A DNA stretch of 64,000 nt from Prosapia bicincta (GCA_036971475.1 JBAIZL010000008.1:5464001-5528000); one strand, 5' to 3'. Numbered from the stretch's first letter, positions 11,301 through 22,925 are shown. The notes: generated by a model from the sequence alone, not told the origin. Program-made: numbers and translations.

Positions 11301-13520
11301 TAGGTGTGTTGTATCGGTATGAGTCTGTGGTGTATTATTGTTCATAGGGTAGTTGTTAATTATGTGTTCAAATATAGTATTTGTTTGTGATTGTGTTTTG
11401 TCGTTTAGAATGTGTTTGTGGGTGGTGATGTAGTGAAGGATTTTTAGATTAGTGTGTATATTGCTGTATGTGTGTAGTGTGTTCTGTATATGTGTGGCGA
11501 AGTTTGGTTTGGGTTTTGTGTTTTTTTTAATCTTTTATGTGTTCTTTGTATCGTGTGTAAAGTTTCTCCCTGTTTGACTTATGTAAAAGTTGGGGCAGTC
11601 GTTACATGTGATCTTGTATACTCCTACCCTGTCGTGTTTGTTCTGGTTTGTTTTTGTATTGTATGAGTGTTTTTTAGTTGTGTTGGATCTCTTAACACGT
11701 TCGTTACCAAGCGGCGCATATATGCGCCGTCTGGTTTTTCACGAGGGACCGGCGGTAAGAATTCGATCTCTCCAAACAGACCACGTTAACTCGGGCCTGA
11801 CCTTCATTACAGACCAAAAGTGGAAAGTTTTTATAATAACTTATTACACTTCATACAAACCCATGATACTTCATACTTGGCGCATGTGTGTTTGTTGTAT
11901 CATTTTGTTTTTGCTGTTTTTAGTGTTTTTTAGGATGACGCATATATGAGCCGGTCGGTCTATAGCATGAAAATCTTATCAAGTTACGGGCTTCCCACGT
12001 ATGAGGCACTACAGTGTTTACCCTCAAATCCGAAACCAAAAATGATTTTGATCAAACAAATTTTTAAAAGTATGTAAATTTTAATAAATTATAAACAGTA
12101 TGTAGGCTATTCAATTTTGCTATTTACATAAAAAAGGGCTTAGATGTGAAATATATTAGAACTAACACTATATACACGTAAAAACAGAAGTGTAATACAA
12201 AGGCTTATATCAACAAGCTTCCACTAACTCGTCTTGGCTAGTCATGCTAGACAGGTTGCTTATATAGGCTACATATCTTATTGAAAAGATGCTGACATTA
12301 TAAACAATATTGTAACAGAGACAAAATATGTTTACATTTGTGTCTACAGTACAGTAGGCCAACAGAATATTTACAAACGCACTCATCACTTGTGACAGGC
12401 TTATATCCTGTGTCACATGCCATTTGGAATACATTCTTTGTGATTCTAATGGAATAGAATGCACGAAGGAATAAACAATGTGTCAGGAGTATTTTGACTC
12501 ATTGACCTTGATAACTAAGAGACCAAATGTACCACATTAACGTCAGATATGTTTATAGTCCGATACGAATATATCAAACCGTAAGAAATAAACCACTGAT
12601 TTGTCAGAAGAATAAAAGTAACAATGTTGCAAATATGAGCCGTCGGTCCATTTCATCTACCAAGAGCGGCGCATATGTGAGGCGTCGGTCCAGGACGAGA
12701 CACCGTATGGCGCATATGTGAGCCGGTTGGTCGCTAGCAATGTACGGTCAATGAACGGGTTAAATTCTACTTCGTATTCAAGTTTGAGGAATGAGAAAGC
12801 TGTTTCTTGTGATGTTTTGTCGATATGTTTATGTTATGTATTTTTTGGGTTTGTATGTTGTGGTTTTTTGTTGTGTTATGTGTGTGTTGTTTTTGCGCAT
12901 ATCAAGGTGTGCTTGTATCCGTTTTTATAGGTTGTATGTTCTATTATGTTGAGTTCGTTTCTTTTTGTCTTCCTTGTGCCATGGGTACGTTGATTAGTCT
13001 GAGTATCATGGAGTGGATGCAGCATGTTTGTGTTGTAAACAGCATGATTGGAAGCATTGTGTATAACTGTCAGTGGTGACGGGCTTTCTGTATATTTTTA
13101 ATGTGTTGTGGTTAAGTTTTGTTATCGTGAGATGTAGGAAGTTGATTTAGTTCTGTTTGAATTTTATATTATTGTTGAATTTGTTTATGTATTTGTGTAA
13201 GGTGTTGCCTTTGTATGGGATTAAGATCTAATCTACGCATCTGCACCAGTATGTTATTTTATGGGCTTATTTGTTTTTCTTAGTAATATATTATTGTTCG
13301 AAGTTGTGTGAATATTTCTAACAATATGCTTGAAATGGGGGATCCCATGGGCAGGCCTTTGTTTTGGGTGTAGTATTAGTTGTTGTATGAGAAGTAGTTT
13401 TGGGATGAGATTGTTTCTGTTTGGAACAACATCTTTAATTATAGTACTTATCTTTAATAAATGCTTTAGTACATTGAAGTACATTATCTTTAATAAAACA
13501 CTTGTTACTCATCCAACTTC
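11300..13520 (-). mobile_element. Decayed Penelope-like retroelement (minus strand), interrupted
   Basis: On the minus strand, 13300-13450 encodes the reverse transcriptase phrase GLPMGSPISSILAEIF typical of Penelope-like elements, preceded by QNYFSYNN. The strand then continues to a GIY-YIG-type endonuclease scrap at about 11540-11640 (GVYKITCNDCPNFY, with ISQTGRNF following). Stops and frameshifts throughout mean it is dead. A TTAA-flanked MITE sits between these parts. The RT/GIY-YIG pairing is diagnostic of Penelope-like elements. Confidence 0.75.
11692..12763. mobile_element. piggyBac-like MITE with TTAA target duplication
   Basis: The element is bounded by TTAA at 11692-11695 and 12760-12763. 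Its ends are inverted relatives: CACGTTCGTTACCAAGCGGC on the left against CCCGTTCATTGACCG read inward from the right. Both subterminal regions carry several GGCGCATATNTGAGCCG or GCGCCG motifs. TTAA duplication with C[A/C]CGTTCNTTNACC ends fits the piggyBac superfamily. No transposase is present. It lies inside the Penelope-like remnant. Confidence 0.75.
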
Positions 13521-13610
13521 AAATACATTTTTTTAAACTCGTAGTGGATGACTCTTGATGTTAATACAGTATTTTTCCAATATTAATTCATTAATTAAAT
13601 TTAGTTAATT
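13480..13610 (-). repeat. Partial copy of dispersed repeat family A
   Basis: The reverse complement resembles the central part of the copies at about 30200 and 31130 (TAATTAATGAATTAATATT and a CATCCACTACNAGTTTAAAAAA-like phrase). Confidence 0.45.
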
Positions 13611-13709
13611 ATTTATAATGATTTCGCTTTCTGTTTTACAACTTAGTATTGTGATTCTGTTATATGTACATATATTTTTATATTAATTGTAATTTTTGAA
13701 TAAAAAGTA

Positions 13710-14000
13710 TCGAAAATGATCTTTTTTTTGTTGATCAAAGTAGGATTGACTTAAAAATGATTTTTTTTTTTTGACCAAAGTAGGATTGACTTAAAAATGA
13801 TTTTTTTTGTTGACCAAAGTAGGATTGACTTAAAAATGATTTTTTTTGACCAAAGTAGGATTAACTTGAAAATGATTTTTTTTGTTGACCAAAGTAGGAT
13901 TAACTTTAAAATTATTTTTTTTTGACCAAAGTAGGATTGACTTGAAAATGATTTTTTTTTGTTGACCAAAGTAGGATTGACTTGAAAATGATTTTTTTAT
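13710..14000. repeat. About 40-bp tandem repeat
   Basis: GACCAAAGTAGGATTGACTT followed by AAAAATGA and a T-run of variable length (about 7-10) recurs about seven times. T-run length differences account for the variation in unit size. The minus-strand open frame across it is a repeat artefact. Confidence 0.9.
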
Positions 14001-15068
14001 TACTTATTTTCCAAAATTGCCTGCTCGGTCATGTCCTAGTCACTTATAAATTACAATGATTTATAATTTTAAATTATAAAACCATTAATACGAATCGATT
14101 ACCTTATTATTAATTGTTGGTGTTAATGGTCCATCTCCGTTTATATAAGCTTGACTAGATATAAAGGCTACGTATTTAAACCCCAGGCTTTAGTGATAGA
14201 ATTCTAAGATAGTTTATTGGTTTAGCTACCAATTGGACAGTTCCTGCAGACCGTTATCATCTGACTGAAATTAAATGCCTGATTTCCGACCTCTCGGACC
14301 CTTCCTAATTAGCTTTCTGGAACTCTGACTTCTGAACTTAAGGAATGGTCATTAACGGGAGGCAAATTTATGTAGACCATTATCAATATACTTTCAAATT
14401 AGATGATTATATATCGTGTAAATTCTTTTCCTCTCCGTGTGTGTACTTAGTGGAAATTCTGGTATTAAATTAATATAATTCGGTTAGCTGTATAAATTTA
14501 AATGCTTAAGCGCGTTTGCTTTGATGGTTACCTAATTTCCTCGCGTAATTTAATGAGAAACATTTACGTTAATTTTACTGTTATGTTTAAGTTGTGTTTG
14601 TTTTGTAATTTTTTTATTTACATTTTATTTTATTATTTTGTTTTATCTAATATATTGCGGTTTTGTTTTAGTTGTTGATTGGCGATGATAACCACAATTG
14701 GTTTTTCGCCAGGAAAAGGAATTACGTTATTCAATTAATATTATAACTGATAAATTCTAAATCGACGTTATAATCACAATAGGCCTATATCTTGTGCTAC
14801 AGTAAGACCGAATGTGCAATAAAGTAAACACTGCGTTGTAGCTGAAACTGTTTCAATCTGTGCAGCTTTAACCTTTCCTAGCGATAGTGCACAACCATTA
14901 CATTGATTTCATATTCCTTGTGCCCAAAGCTTATCACATATTTATCGTTTATTGCAGTATTTATTCGATGGTTGAATTACCTAAAGGAAAACTGATATTT
15001 GTTAATATAGCTTTAATGTAGCGGCGAGATGAATATTTAGCTAATTACTATCGATTGTCCTGTTACAG
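14001..15068. other. AT-rich spacer, possible intron
   Basis: No open frame of note. A GAATGTGCAATAAAGTAAACA phrase at about 14810-14860 resembles the end of the transposon at 15466 and may be a decayed end of that family. If the exon at 15069 is real, this is intron or upstream DNA. Confidence 0.35.
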
Positions 15069-15230
15069 ATGGCGGTATCCTGGTGTCTCAGCAGCAAGCC
15101 TTCCTTTTCCTGGAGACGATCCTGGAAGAGACTTCAGACGACCTTAGGTCGGAGTCGGACTACTCAGGTCCTGCTGGGTGGCCGGACAGTGATTCTGACA
15201 CCACTAGTGTCATCCATGTTGGACATTTAG
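15069..15230 (+). CDS. Possible short host exon, phase 1 at both ends
   Basis: A CTGTTACAG acceptor ends at 15068, and the following 162 bp are more GC-rich than their surroundings. They encode an acidic, serine-rich peptide (LETILEETSDDLRSESDY, then PDSDSDTTS). At 15231 an AG|GCAAGT fits the rare GC-AG donor consensus exactly. The exon starts and ends in phase 1, and the large exon at 26532 also starts in phase 1 with a similar Ser/Asp-rich composition, so the two could be joined. That joining is inference. No domain is recognised. The alternative is a chance open frame. Confidence 0.4.
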   Translation: MAVSWCLSSKPSFSWRRSWKRLQTTLGRSRTTQVLLGGRTVILTPLVSSMLDI

Positions 15231-16109
15231 GCAAGTCAATAAGCAGACAAAACACTGATACAATTCGTCACAAAATCGCTGTCGGATGGCGTGTACCTAA
15301 CCTTGTCCGTGATATCACAGAACGTGACTAATATTAGAGCTTACATACTCTTAGACTTAAATGTTATCAGGACTTAACTTAGTCTTTGAATAGAATGCTA
15401 TTAAAACTTACAGATAAATTAATATCATTACATTACACATAGTCGATTGCTTTAGTAATACTGAATGTGCCAAAATAAACAGTACTGAAACAGTTGTAAG
15501 ATTTTATTTTATTTACATAGTTTTACAAACACGTATAAATATAAAGAAGCTAAATCGGTTAGACTCTGATATAAACATGTTTTTACAAGACTTCTGTATA
15601 ATTTGAGCCAACACTCTGTCACTCGTAAGATGTCGCTCGGTAGATCGATAAAAAACCTGTACTAGGCCTATTAAAAACATTTGTTTTTGTGGTGCGCGTT
15701 GCATCAAAGGCCACCACTAAGGAATTTCAGGCGGTCGATTAGATGATATAGGTTAATTTTTTCAAATCTTTTTGTAATTGATCGGGTTAATATGACAAAT
15801 CAATTAAAACAATATTTATAGCGGTCTTTCGGCCTTGTAAAATCTACATTATTATAATACAAATACTATACTTCATGTTATAATGTCTGTGAAACGGTCT
15901 TTTGCTTCCTCTATCCTTCCCTCCGCCTATCCTCGGTCTTCAAGGTCACTCATCAGCTTACGTGTAACCAGCTATAGTCTACCTTTCTTGAAGGTTTTGC
16001 GTCATTTTTATGAAGATTGGTTATTTCATGCTCGTTATACACGTGGTTATTTTCCCTGTAGTTGGGCGATGGTGGTTGGTGGGTCGTCACGGAAAATCTT
16101 CCCCTTCGT

Positions 16110-16260
16110 CATTCCTCAGACGTAGGCGTCAGGTGTTGAAGATCGAGGGGGTGGGTTGGGTAAAAGAAGTTTCTTCTAAGCGAGATGAAGCGGTTGCCAA
16201 AAGTTTCTTGAAGGAAAGCAATATTGTCTAATTCAGTGTGGCTGGTTGCGCCATCTTGCT
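16110..16260 (-). pseudogene. Transposase C-terminal fragment
   Basis: The minus strand reads FQQDGATSHTELDNIAFLQ and then ETFGNRFISLRRNFFYP followed by PLDLQHL. This is the part after the second catalytic Asp of a mariner-type DDE transposase. It runs into stops beyond about 16109. It is directly fused upstream to the 41-bp satellite that repeats its own first codons. Confidence 0.7.
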
Positions 16261-16830
16261 GGAACCATCGTGAACGAAAAGGCTGGTAGCGCCATCTTGC
16301 TGGAACCATCGTGAACGAAATGGCTGGTTGCGCCATCTTGCTGGAGCCATCGTGAACGAAAAGGCAGGTTGCGCTATCTTGCTGGAACCATCGTGAACGA
16401 AATGGCTGGTTGCGCCATCTTGCTGTAACCATCGTGAACGAAATGGCTGGTTGCGCCATCTTGCTGGAACCATCGTGAACGAAAAGGCTGGTTGCGCCAT
16501 CTTGCTGGAACCATCGTGAACGAAATGGCTGATTGCGCTATCTTGCTGGAACCATCGTGAACGAAATGGCTGGTTGCGCTATCTTGCTGGAGCCATCGTG
16601 AACGAAATGGCTGGTTGCGCCATCTTGCTGTAACCATCGTGAACGAAATGGCTGGTTGCGCCATCTTGCTGGAACCATCGTGAACGAAAAGGCTGGTTGC
16701 GCCATCTTGCTGGAACCATCGTGAACGAAATGGCTGATTGCGCTATCTTGCTGGAACCATCGTGAACGAAAAGGCAGGTTGCGCTATCTTGCTTTAACAA
16801 TCGTGAACGAAAAGGCAGGTTTCGGGCAAA
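16230..16830. repeat. 41-bp satellite derived from transposase coding sequence (about 14 copies)
   Basis: The unit GGCTGGTTGCGCCATCTTGC then TGGAACCATCGTGAACGAAAT repeats with small changes. On the minus strand each unit contains codons for FQQDGATSH, the motif around the second catalytic Asp of the transposase that surrounds the array. Because 41 is not a multiple of three, the phrase cycles through all frames and produces three overlapping open frames that are not genes. Confidence 0.9.
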
Positions 16831-17185
16831 ACAAAACCTCCTCATATCTCCTATATCGGTTTCGATTTACAGCAAGAGCATTTTCATTATTGTCTTCAAC
16901 GTAGTATGAACCAATTTATGTCTCTTCCTGGCACAGCGCACCTAATTGTAAATGGCCTACTTTGCTGTGGCCTCTGTACAACGTCTGTAAGGACATTCAA
17001 TCCCAAGAAAACGCATGTCTACTTGTTTATCAAACCACTAAGGTGCACATGACATTCATCCGAAAACCATAAATCACTCAGAAACTCAGGTTTTCCACAG
17101 GAGATTGCTAACATCGAAGCGCAGTACTCTAGCGGTTTTGTTTATACCTTTCAAAGGTTGCACCGTTTGTATTTTAAAGGGAAAA

Positions 17186-17599
17186 TCACCAATGTTTTTG
17201 AACACTCTTCTCACCGACGTATTGCTTGGATTCAGTTACAAAGATGTTCGGTTTAGGGTTCTTTTCGATGACAGTAACACTTGCTGCAACACTTTTCCGT
17301 GGTTTTATTTGTACAGTAGTCGGACGACCTGAAAAGCCTTTCTGCTGTGTCAAAACACTACCTGATCTTTGAAATTTTTCAACAACACTAATAATCACAG
17401 TGTTATTAGCGGGTTTTTTTTTGTGAAATTGTTCCTGAAAAAGTAATGCCGTGTGTGACAAACTTGGCCCACCCGCACGTCCAATTCCAAATGAGCAAAA
17501 ATAATGTTCTACGATAAAGGTTTTATCTGAAGTAGTTAGCACCATGTCAGTTAAAACTAACCTCAAATGAAACACGTCATCATAAATACGCGGCAACAA
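17186..17599 (-). pseudogene. Transposase N-terminal HTH fragment
   Basis: The peptide contains DKTFIVEHYFCSFGIGRAGG, then LLFQEQFHKKKPANNTVI and VVEKFQRSGSVLTQQKG followed by SGRPTTV. This layout matches the helix-turn-helix leader seen on many insect mariner-type transposases (the family I know as DUF4817). It is the 5' part of the transposon at 15466-17668. No intact downstream catalytic domain remains in frame. Confidence 0.75.
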
Positions 17600-17914
17600 T
17601 CAAAAGTCGGCACAGCTGATCGAGAAGGCAAATACAGCTGATTCAGTTTCAGTACTGTTTATTTTGGCGCATAAGGTAATAAAAACTTACAATTTTAGGT
17701 TTGAATATTATTAGAAACCTATTTAAACCTAGACATGAATGTTATTAGATCATACAACAGCATACTTATAGTGTAACCATATAACCGTAGCCATTAATTG
17801 TAGTGTTGTATGTTTGTGAAAATGCCGAATATTGATCTCTCACGGTTCAGGTATCTAAAACACTATATTTAATTTATCGTCAGGAGTTTTTGCAGATCCA
17901 TAGGACCACCAATA

Positions 17915-18110
17915 TAGTCTGAATATAATCACAGATGGGTCGAAACTGGAGAATGGGATAGGATTTGCATTTTTGTCAGGTCGCACCTACTCCTACGGAT
18001 TGCCCTCAGCCTGTAGGGCTTTACTGTAGAACTTCATGCCATTTCCCAAACTTTAAGATCTATTCCATCTGCGGCATCCCATTGTCTTATGTGTTCCGAT
18101 TCCGTGAACT
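17915..18110 (+). pseudogene. LINE RNase H fragment
   Basis: The plus strand reads IITDGSKLENGIGFAFLSGR then TYSYGLPSACRALL before a stop. TDGS at the start, followed by G-I-G-F-A, is the first catalytic Asp region of the RNase H domain of R1/I/Jockey-type LINEs. Further stops follow. No reverse transcriptase is nearby, so this is an isolated scrap. Confidence 0.65.
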
Positions 18111-19198
18111 GTACTCTAAGAACCATACAGTTGGAGATATTTTACGTCCAATAAACAGGCTTTAATATCGGGGTATTGTATTGCTGAGTGCCGGTCACTG
18201 CAGAATAATTGGAAACACAAAAGTAAATCAAGGGGGGGAAATTACCTACAGATATGGGTGTACAGTACACTGTGCTCGCCCAGTACAAGTGGCAAATGCG
18301 CCTCAAACCAATTAATTTTGGCAGAAAAATATTAACCCATAAAAAAACAAATTCATTTTACGCCATCAATACTAGGAAGCAAAACTAATATTGTCTGTTA
18401 TTTTTTTTGAAACGACGCCAGGAACCACGGCTCTGCGCCCGGCCTGAGAGTAAAGCTAGCGTCCGAGTGTGAATACATTGTATACATAGATACCCATTTA
18501 TAGTGCTTCTACCTGCCACATGAAAACAGCTTCCCGACGATCCAACAATTGTTTAATTTCAAGTGCCAAAAATATGATTTCTAGACGTAAAAATATTCAA
18601 ATTTCTCCAGGGAGAGTCCCTCCCGGGTCATGTTATCTCCCAAATACATCGTCCTGGCAACAGGTATTGTACCAAAGTAATGTATGCACTTGCGTGGAAT
18701 GAATAATGGCATACTTTAAATGGAAACCAATTGAGGGAAATCAAGAATACCGACCGACCATGGAGGTCGTCAGGCTGTTGGAATCTTAGATAGAAAGTGG
18801 AGGTTACTCGTCTTCGCATCGGCCACTCTTTGTTAACGCATGGATGGTTGGTGCGACACGAGGATCCACCACTATGTAGGTTTGTGGAGGTACCATCGCA
18901 GGCAAGCTTGTTTTACTTGAATGTGATGAGTTGATCGGTGTTTATAAACGTCACGATCTTCGAGGGGGTTTAAAGGTGGTGCTAGGGGACGATGTCTCGG
19001 CTATTGACTGTCTCGTTGCTTTCTTACGACGCCTTAATTTATTTAATGGGATATAATTTTGTTAGGCTAATTTAGAATTAATTTAATTTTAATAATTTTA
19101 CGTTAGGCTTATAGGTTAAACTAGGACAAGTGTTTAGGTTACAGTAGTAGAATATTTAGCTTGCTTGATGTAATCATCTTGAATTCACTGATTAAACT
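18111..19198. other. Spacer, no gene recognised
   Basis: Short open frames only (for example around 18520-18820), none with a recognisable domain. Confidence 0.4.
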
Positions 19199-21172
19199 AT
19201 AATTAAAAGATACTTAATTAGGTGGATACGTAATGGCTTACTTGTTGACGCGTTTCGAAACAATCGTTCCTTTTACGAAGCAAAACCGCTACTGGCGGCA
19301 TCGCGTTAGGTACTAAGGTTGTCAGGATGGATTTATGACTGTGGAAGGGGTGGGTTATTTTGGTTTTGTGCTATTTAATGGAAAAGGGTGTTGGCTTCAA
19401 ATGTGTGTGGTCATATAATATGTTTTCTTTATCTGTTGCATAGTGTTTGTATATCTCATAATTTTCTAAAGTTGTTAGTTTGTTTACTTTGTTTTAATCT
19501 GTGGCGAATGTTTAAATTAGTATGTATGTCCGTGTGTGTGTGTGTTGTGGGTTTTTAGGTGTGTTGTATAGCTGGATTTTGGGTTTGTATGGTTTCTTTG
19601 GGCAATGTGTTCTTCGAAACGTGTATAGAATGACCTACCGGTTTGGCCGATATAATAGCTGGGACAATCATTACATGTTAATTTGTAAATACCGGATAGT
19701 TTGTATTTGTCTGTTTGTTTTTGAAAAGGTTATATGTGCTGTCTTAAAGTGTTTGTTGTTTTGTAAGATATTTGGTAGTGAAGGTTTTTGAATGTGGAAG
19801 CTATTTTGCGTGTGTTTTTGTTGTAGTAGGTGAGGGATATGTATTTGAGGTTTTATGTGGTTTGTCTGCGTGGCCGTTTGATGTTGTTTATGTTTAATTT
19901 TCCTGAGTATGTTGTCTATGAGTGTGTGTTGGTAGTCGTTTTGTTGAGCGATGTTTTTTATTGTATTGAGTTGTTCGTCGTAGTCTTTCTGTAGCATAGG
20001 TAAATTGATTTGGCGTTGTAATATATGATTAAATGCATCGTGTTTATGTTGTGTGGGTTGATTAGATGTATTACGTATGACATTATCTGTAGTTGTTGGT
20101 TTTCTGTATATTTTGAAATTGTGTTTGGTGGTGTTAAGGTCTAGGAAGTATATTTTATTGTTTTCCTCTAATTCGAGGGTAAGTGTGAGGTTTTGGTGTA
20201 TGGTATTAATGTAATTGTGTAGTTGTTTGATTTGCCTTTTGTTGCCGTTGTATAATATTAAAATTTCGTCTACATATCTATGGTAATAAATTATTTTATG
20301 TGAATGATTATTGTTCTGTAGAATGTATTGTTGTTCAATATGATGTAGGAATATTTCTGCTAGGATGCCTGAGATGGGGTAACGCATAGGGAGGCCGTCT
20401 TTCTGTGTGTAGAATTTGTGTTGGTATGTGAAGTAGTTTTGTGATGTGATGAGTTTGGTGAGTGTTATGATTTCGTGAGTGAGTTTATGTGGAGTTTCTG
20501 TTTGCTGTGAGCATATTTTGTAGTATGTTCAGTGTTTGTTCTATTGGCACATTAGTGTAAAGGTTTTTTTATGTCGAATGAGGCAATGGTGGAGTTGTGA
20601 GGTATGTGGATATCTTTGATTTTGTGAATGAGGTCTATGTGATTGTGTATGGATGTGTGATTGTGAAAGTTTATGTTGTCTCTGATAAGTTTGTCTATGT
20701 ATTTGGCTAATTTATGTGATGGTGCATGTGTGTGATTGATTAGTGGACGGATGGGTGTGTTTTCTTTGTGGATTTTAGGTAAAGCGTTTAATGGGGAAGC
20801 TTGGGGTTTTATTTGTTTGTAATATTTCTTTTGTTTGTTTTCATGATTTCGATGCTTTTATTTAGAAGGTTTTTAATTTGAGTTTGAAATTTTGGTGTAG
20901 GGTCTGGTCGAAGTTCGGTTATTTTGTCTTCTGTTATGAAGTTGTTTACTTTCTTGTCAATGTCTTGTTGGTGCATTATTACAATGGAATTGCCTTTGTT
21001 TGCTTTTAAGAGCAGACACCCCTTCTACAGTCATAAATCCATCTCGACAACTTTTGTACCTAACGCGATGCCGCCAGTAGAGGATTTGATTCGTAAAAGG
21101 AAGAATTGTTTCGAAACGCGTCAGTAAGTAAGCCCATTACGTATTCACTTAGTTTAGTATCTTTTAATCATA
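19199..21172 (-). mobile_element. Penelope-like retroelement with inverted ends
   Basis: Inverted terminal sequences of about 150 bp lie at 19199-19345 and 21022-21172. They share TTAAAAGATACT, GCGTTTCGAAACAAT and GGCGGCATCGCGTTAGGTAC. Between them the minus strand carries a reverse transcriptase followed by a GIY-YIG endonuclease, the arrangement of Penelope-like elements. Inverted terminal repeats are known for this class. A CGAAACGCGTC phrase near each end resembles the 3' part of a hammerhead ribozyme core, but a clean CTGATGA partner is not seen. Confidence 0.85.
19600..20975 (-). pseudogene. Penelope-like RT + GIY-YIG polyprotein, frameshifted
   Basis: Minus-strand order from 20975: KANKGNSIVIM (RT N-terminal region), FDIK near 20560 (motif A region, followed by a frameshift), DGLPMRYPISGILAEIF (about 20340-20390), YHRYVDEILILYNG (catalytic YVD box), FLDLNTTK and IYRKPTTTDNVI (PLE-specific), then at 19600-19680 GIYKLTCNDCPSYYIGQTGR of the GIY-YIG nuclease. 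The stretch 19671-20387 is one open frame; the upstream RT part needs at least one frameshift, so the copy is inactive but young. Reverse transcription with GIY-YIG-mediated insertion is known for the family. Confidence 0.85.
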
Positions 21173-21348
21173 GAATATTTAGTTTGTATCAATTTGTGAA
21201 GTGTCGATGATAACCATTTTGGTGATTCGCCTACCCCCCCTTGTCACTACTACCTTTAGCTGCGTATACAGTAGCCGCAACCGCCAATATAATTAATTAA
21301 ACGTGGTTAGTGTATAGCAAGCATAATCATAGCTTGGAATATAACGTA

Positions 21349-21552
21349 TGCGCCAAAATAAACAATACTGGAACTGAATCATCTGTAGTTGCCTTCTCGA
21401 TCAGCTGTGCTGACTTTTTATTGTTGCCGAGTAATCGTGTTTCATTTGTGGTTAGTTTTTGCTGACCTGGTGCTAACTACTGCAGAGAAAAATATGTAAA
21501 TAAAATAAAATCTGACAATTGTTTCAGTATTGTTTATTTTTGAGCATTCGGT
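21349..21552. mobile_element. MITE derived from the 15466-17668 transposon
   Basis: Its left part (GCGCCAAAATAAACAATACTG, then CCTTCTCGATCAGCTGTGCT) matches the reverse complement of 17500-17668. Its right part (ATGTAAATAAAATAAAATCTGACAATTGTTTCAGTATTG) matches the reverse complement of 15468-15520. The intervening coding region is missing. It is therefore an internal-deletion derivative of the same mariner-type family. Confidence 0.75.
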
Positions 21553-21838
21553 ATTTGTACTGTAGTAAATGTAGGTATATAATAAATTTACTCATGGATA
21601 TAATTGTAGCGTATTTAATATATTATATCCTTGAATATAATTGTAGTTTTTCAACGTACAGTACAAAAGCGAGCAAATCAAAATATAATACATTTTCCAA
21701 ATATGTAGCGCGCACTTGTGCTTACGCGAAACAATAAACATAAAACCTTGTGTAAAGAAATAAGTGATACATGTGTAGTTTAAAGTTTAAAAAAATACGT
21801 ACGCGGACTGGGTATATAGAAAAGAATGTATGAAAACA

Positions 21839-22508
21839 GCGACCAGTAAAATAAGCGACCATCACGGAATGTGCCAAATAAGCGGCCAAACTACCCCTAC
21901 CGCCGCCGAGGTCATTCAACCACGGGCCGTATCCGAAATAAGCGACTAAGCTACACTTCCACTTCCCATTACAATTAAACTTGGAAGGGAAACGAAGAAA
22001 GCTGAAGTATAAGAAAGTGGATACAGGTATTGAAAAACAATGAAGAAATATGAAGAAAATGGAGACATAAAGGCTTGTCTCTACTCTCTCGTACCTTCAA
22101 AACCTGGATTTAGTTGACGATCATAAAAAAGAGAAACAACAAAACTATAGAAACAAATATATACTATTGTAAATATTAAAAAAAAAATACTATAAAATGT
22201 TAGACAAAATTATAAAACAGGTATAAAAAAATAATTGTCGAAGCTTTCTTAAGGCTGATTTTAAACACGCCCAAATAATTGATTTATTATTATTTAGCCA
22301 GTCCAAAACCTGGTGGAAGTGTGATGGAAATCAGAAAACAATACGAAAAGACCTAACAGTTCAAAATCTCCTACGAAAAGTGTGGAATACCCAGAGCAGT
22401 TATAATTCTGTGATGCTCGCTCATTTCACTGAAGATTAAGACTCTAGGAGCTGGTAGAAACTCCGTAATTTTGGCTTATTTCGCTAACCGCTTATTTCAC
22501 TGGTCGCT
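21839..22508. mobile_element. Non-autonomous inverted-repeat element, about 670 bp
   Basis: Inverted ends AGCGACCAGTAAAATAAGCG (21839-21858) and CGCTTATTTCACTGGTCGCT (22489-22508) agree at all but one base. Further related AATAAGCGNC phrases lie just inside each end. No transposase is encoded. The superfamily is not determined. Confidence 0.6.
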
Positions 22509-22534
22509 TTTTTCACGACCCATAAAAAAGGGCG

Positions 22535-22800
22535 GTACCGAACTGGTCAGATGGCTAAAATATTCCAGTGATATTTTTCTTACTTAAGAAAGGGTCATGA
22601 TCGAAGTGGTTCGATGGTTAGTAAGCAGATAGGGACAGGGAATCCCGAAAGAGTTACTGAAGTACCCCTCAGCACCCCACCCTTACTCCCACTGCCACAA
22701 GGGAGTTCTCATCTTGATAGTCACTGTATGCGTTACTAGTGAGTAGAACTGACCCTTACGCGAACCATAGGACCAGTTTGAATAAGGTCCCTCACTTATT
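22535..22800 (+). repeat. Duplicated segment B, uninterrupted copy
   Basis: It shares with 23465-23660 the phrases TGCCACAAGGGAGTTCTC, TAGTCACTGTA, GTTACTAGTGAGTAGAA and GTAAGCAG/TTAAGCAG. It continues into ACGCGAACCATAGGACCAGTT, which in the second copy is found only beyond the CCTAA-like array (about 24570). Confidence 0.7.
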
Positions 22801-22925
22801 CCCCACTTAAAAATACCCATTAATAATAAGTTATGTTTTGAAGTCCAGGAGTGTGAGTAACGTTTAAGGGACGGGGCGAAAGCTGAAATAACAAGAAGTG
22901 GTGGAACACACACATTCATTCTTTT

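Larger units (their letters stand above)
15466..17668 (-). mobile_element. Decayed mariner-type DDE transposon (minus strand)
   Basis: Inverted ends GTGCCAAAATAAACAGTACTGAAAC (15468 onward) and its complement GTTTCAGTACTGTTTATTTTGGCGC (to about 17668) enclose a minus-strand transposase wreck. The N-terminal helix-turn-helix part is at 17186-17599, the middle at 16840-17180, and the catalytic phrase WFQQDGATSHT with GNRFISLRR following lies at 16130-16260. FQQDGA(T/P)xH is the region of the second catalytic Asp in Tc1/mariner-type insect transposases. The region between the middle and the C-terminus is expanded into a 41-bp satellite, so the copy cannot be functional. Confidence 0.75.

Noticed and set aside
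16109..16845. Four overlapping repetitive minus-strand open frames
   Set aside because: They are frame shadows of the 41-bp satellite; only the terminal transposase piece is meaningful.
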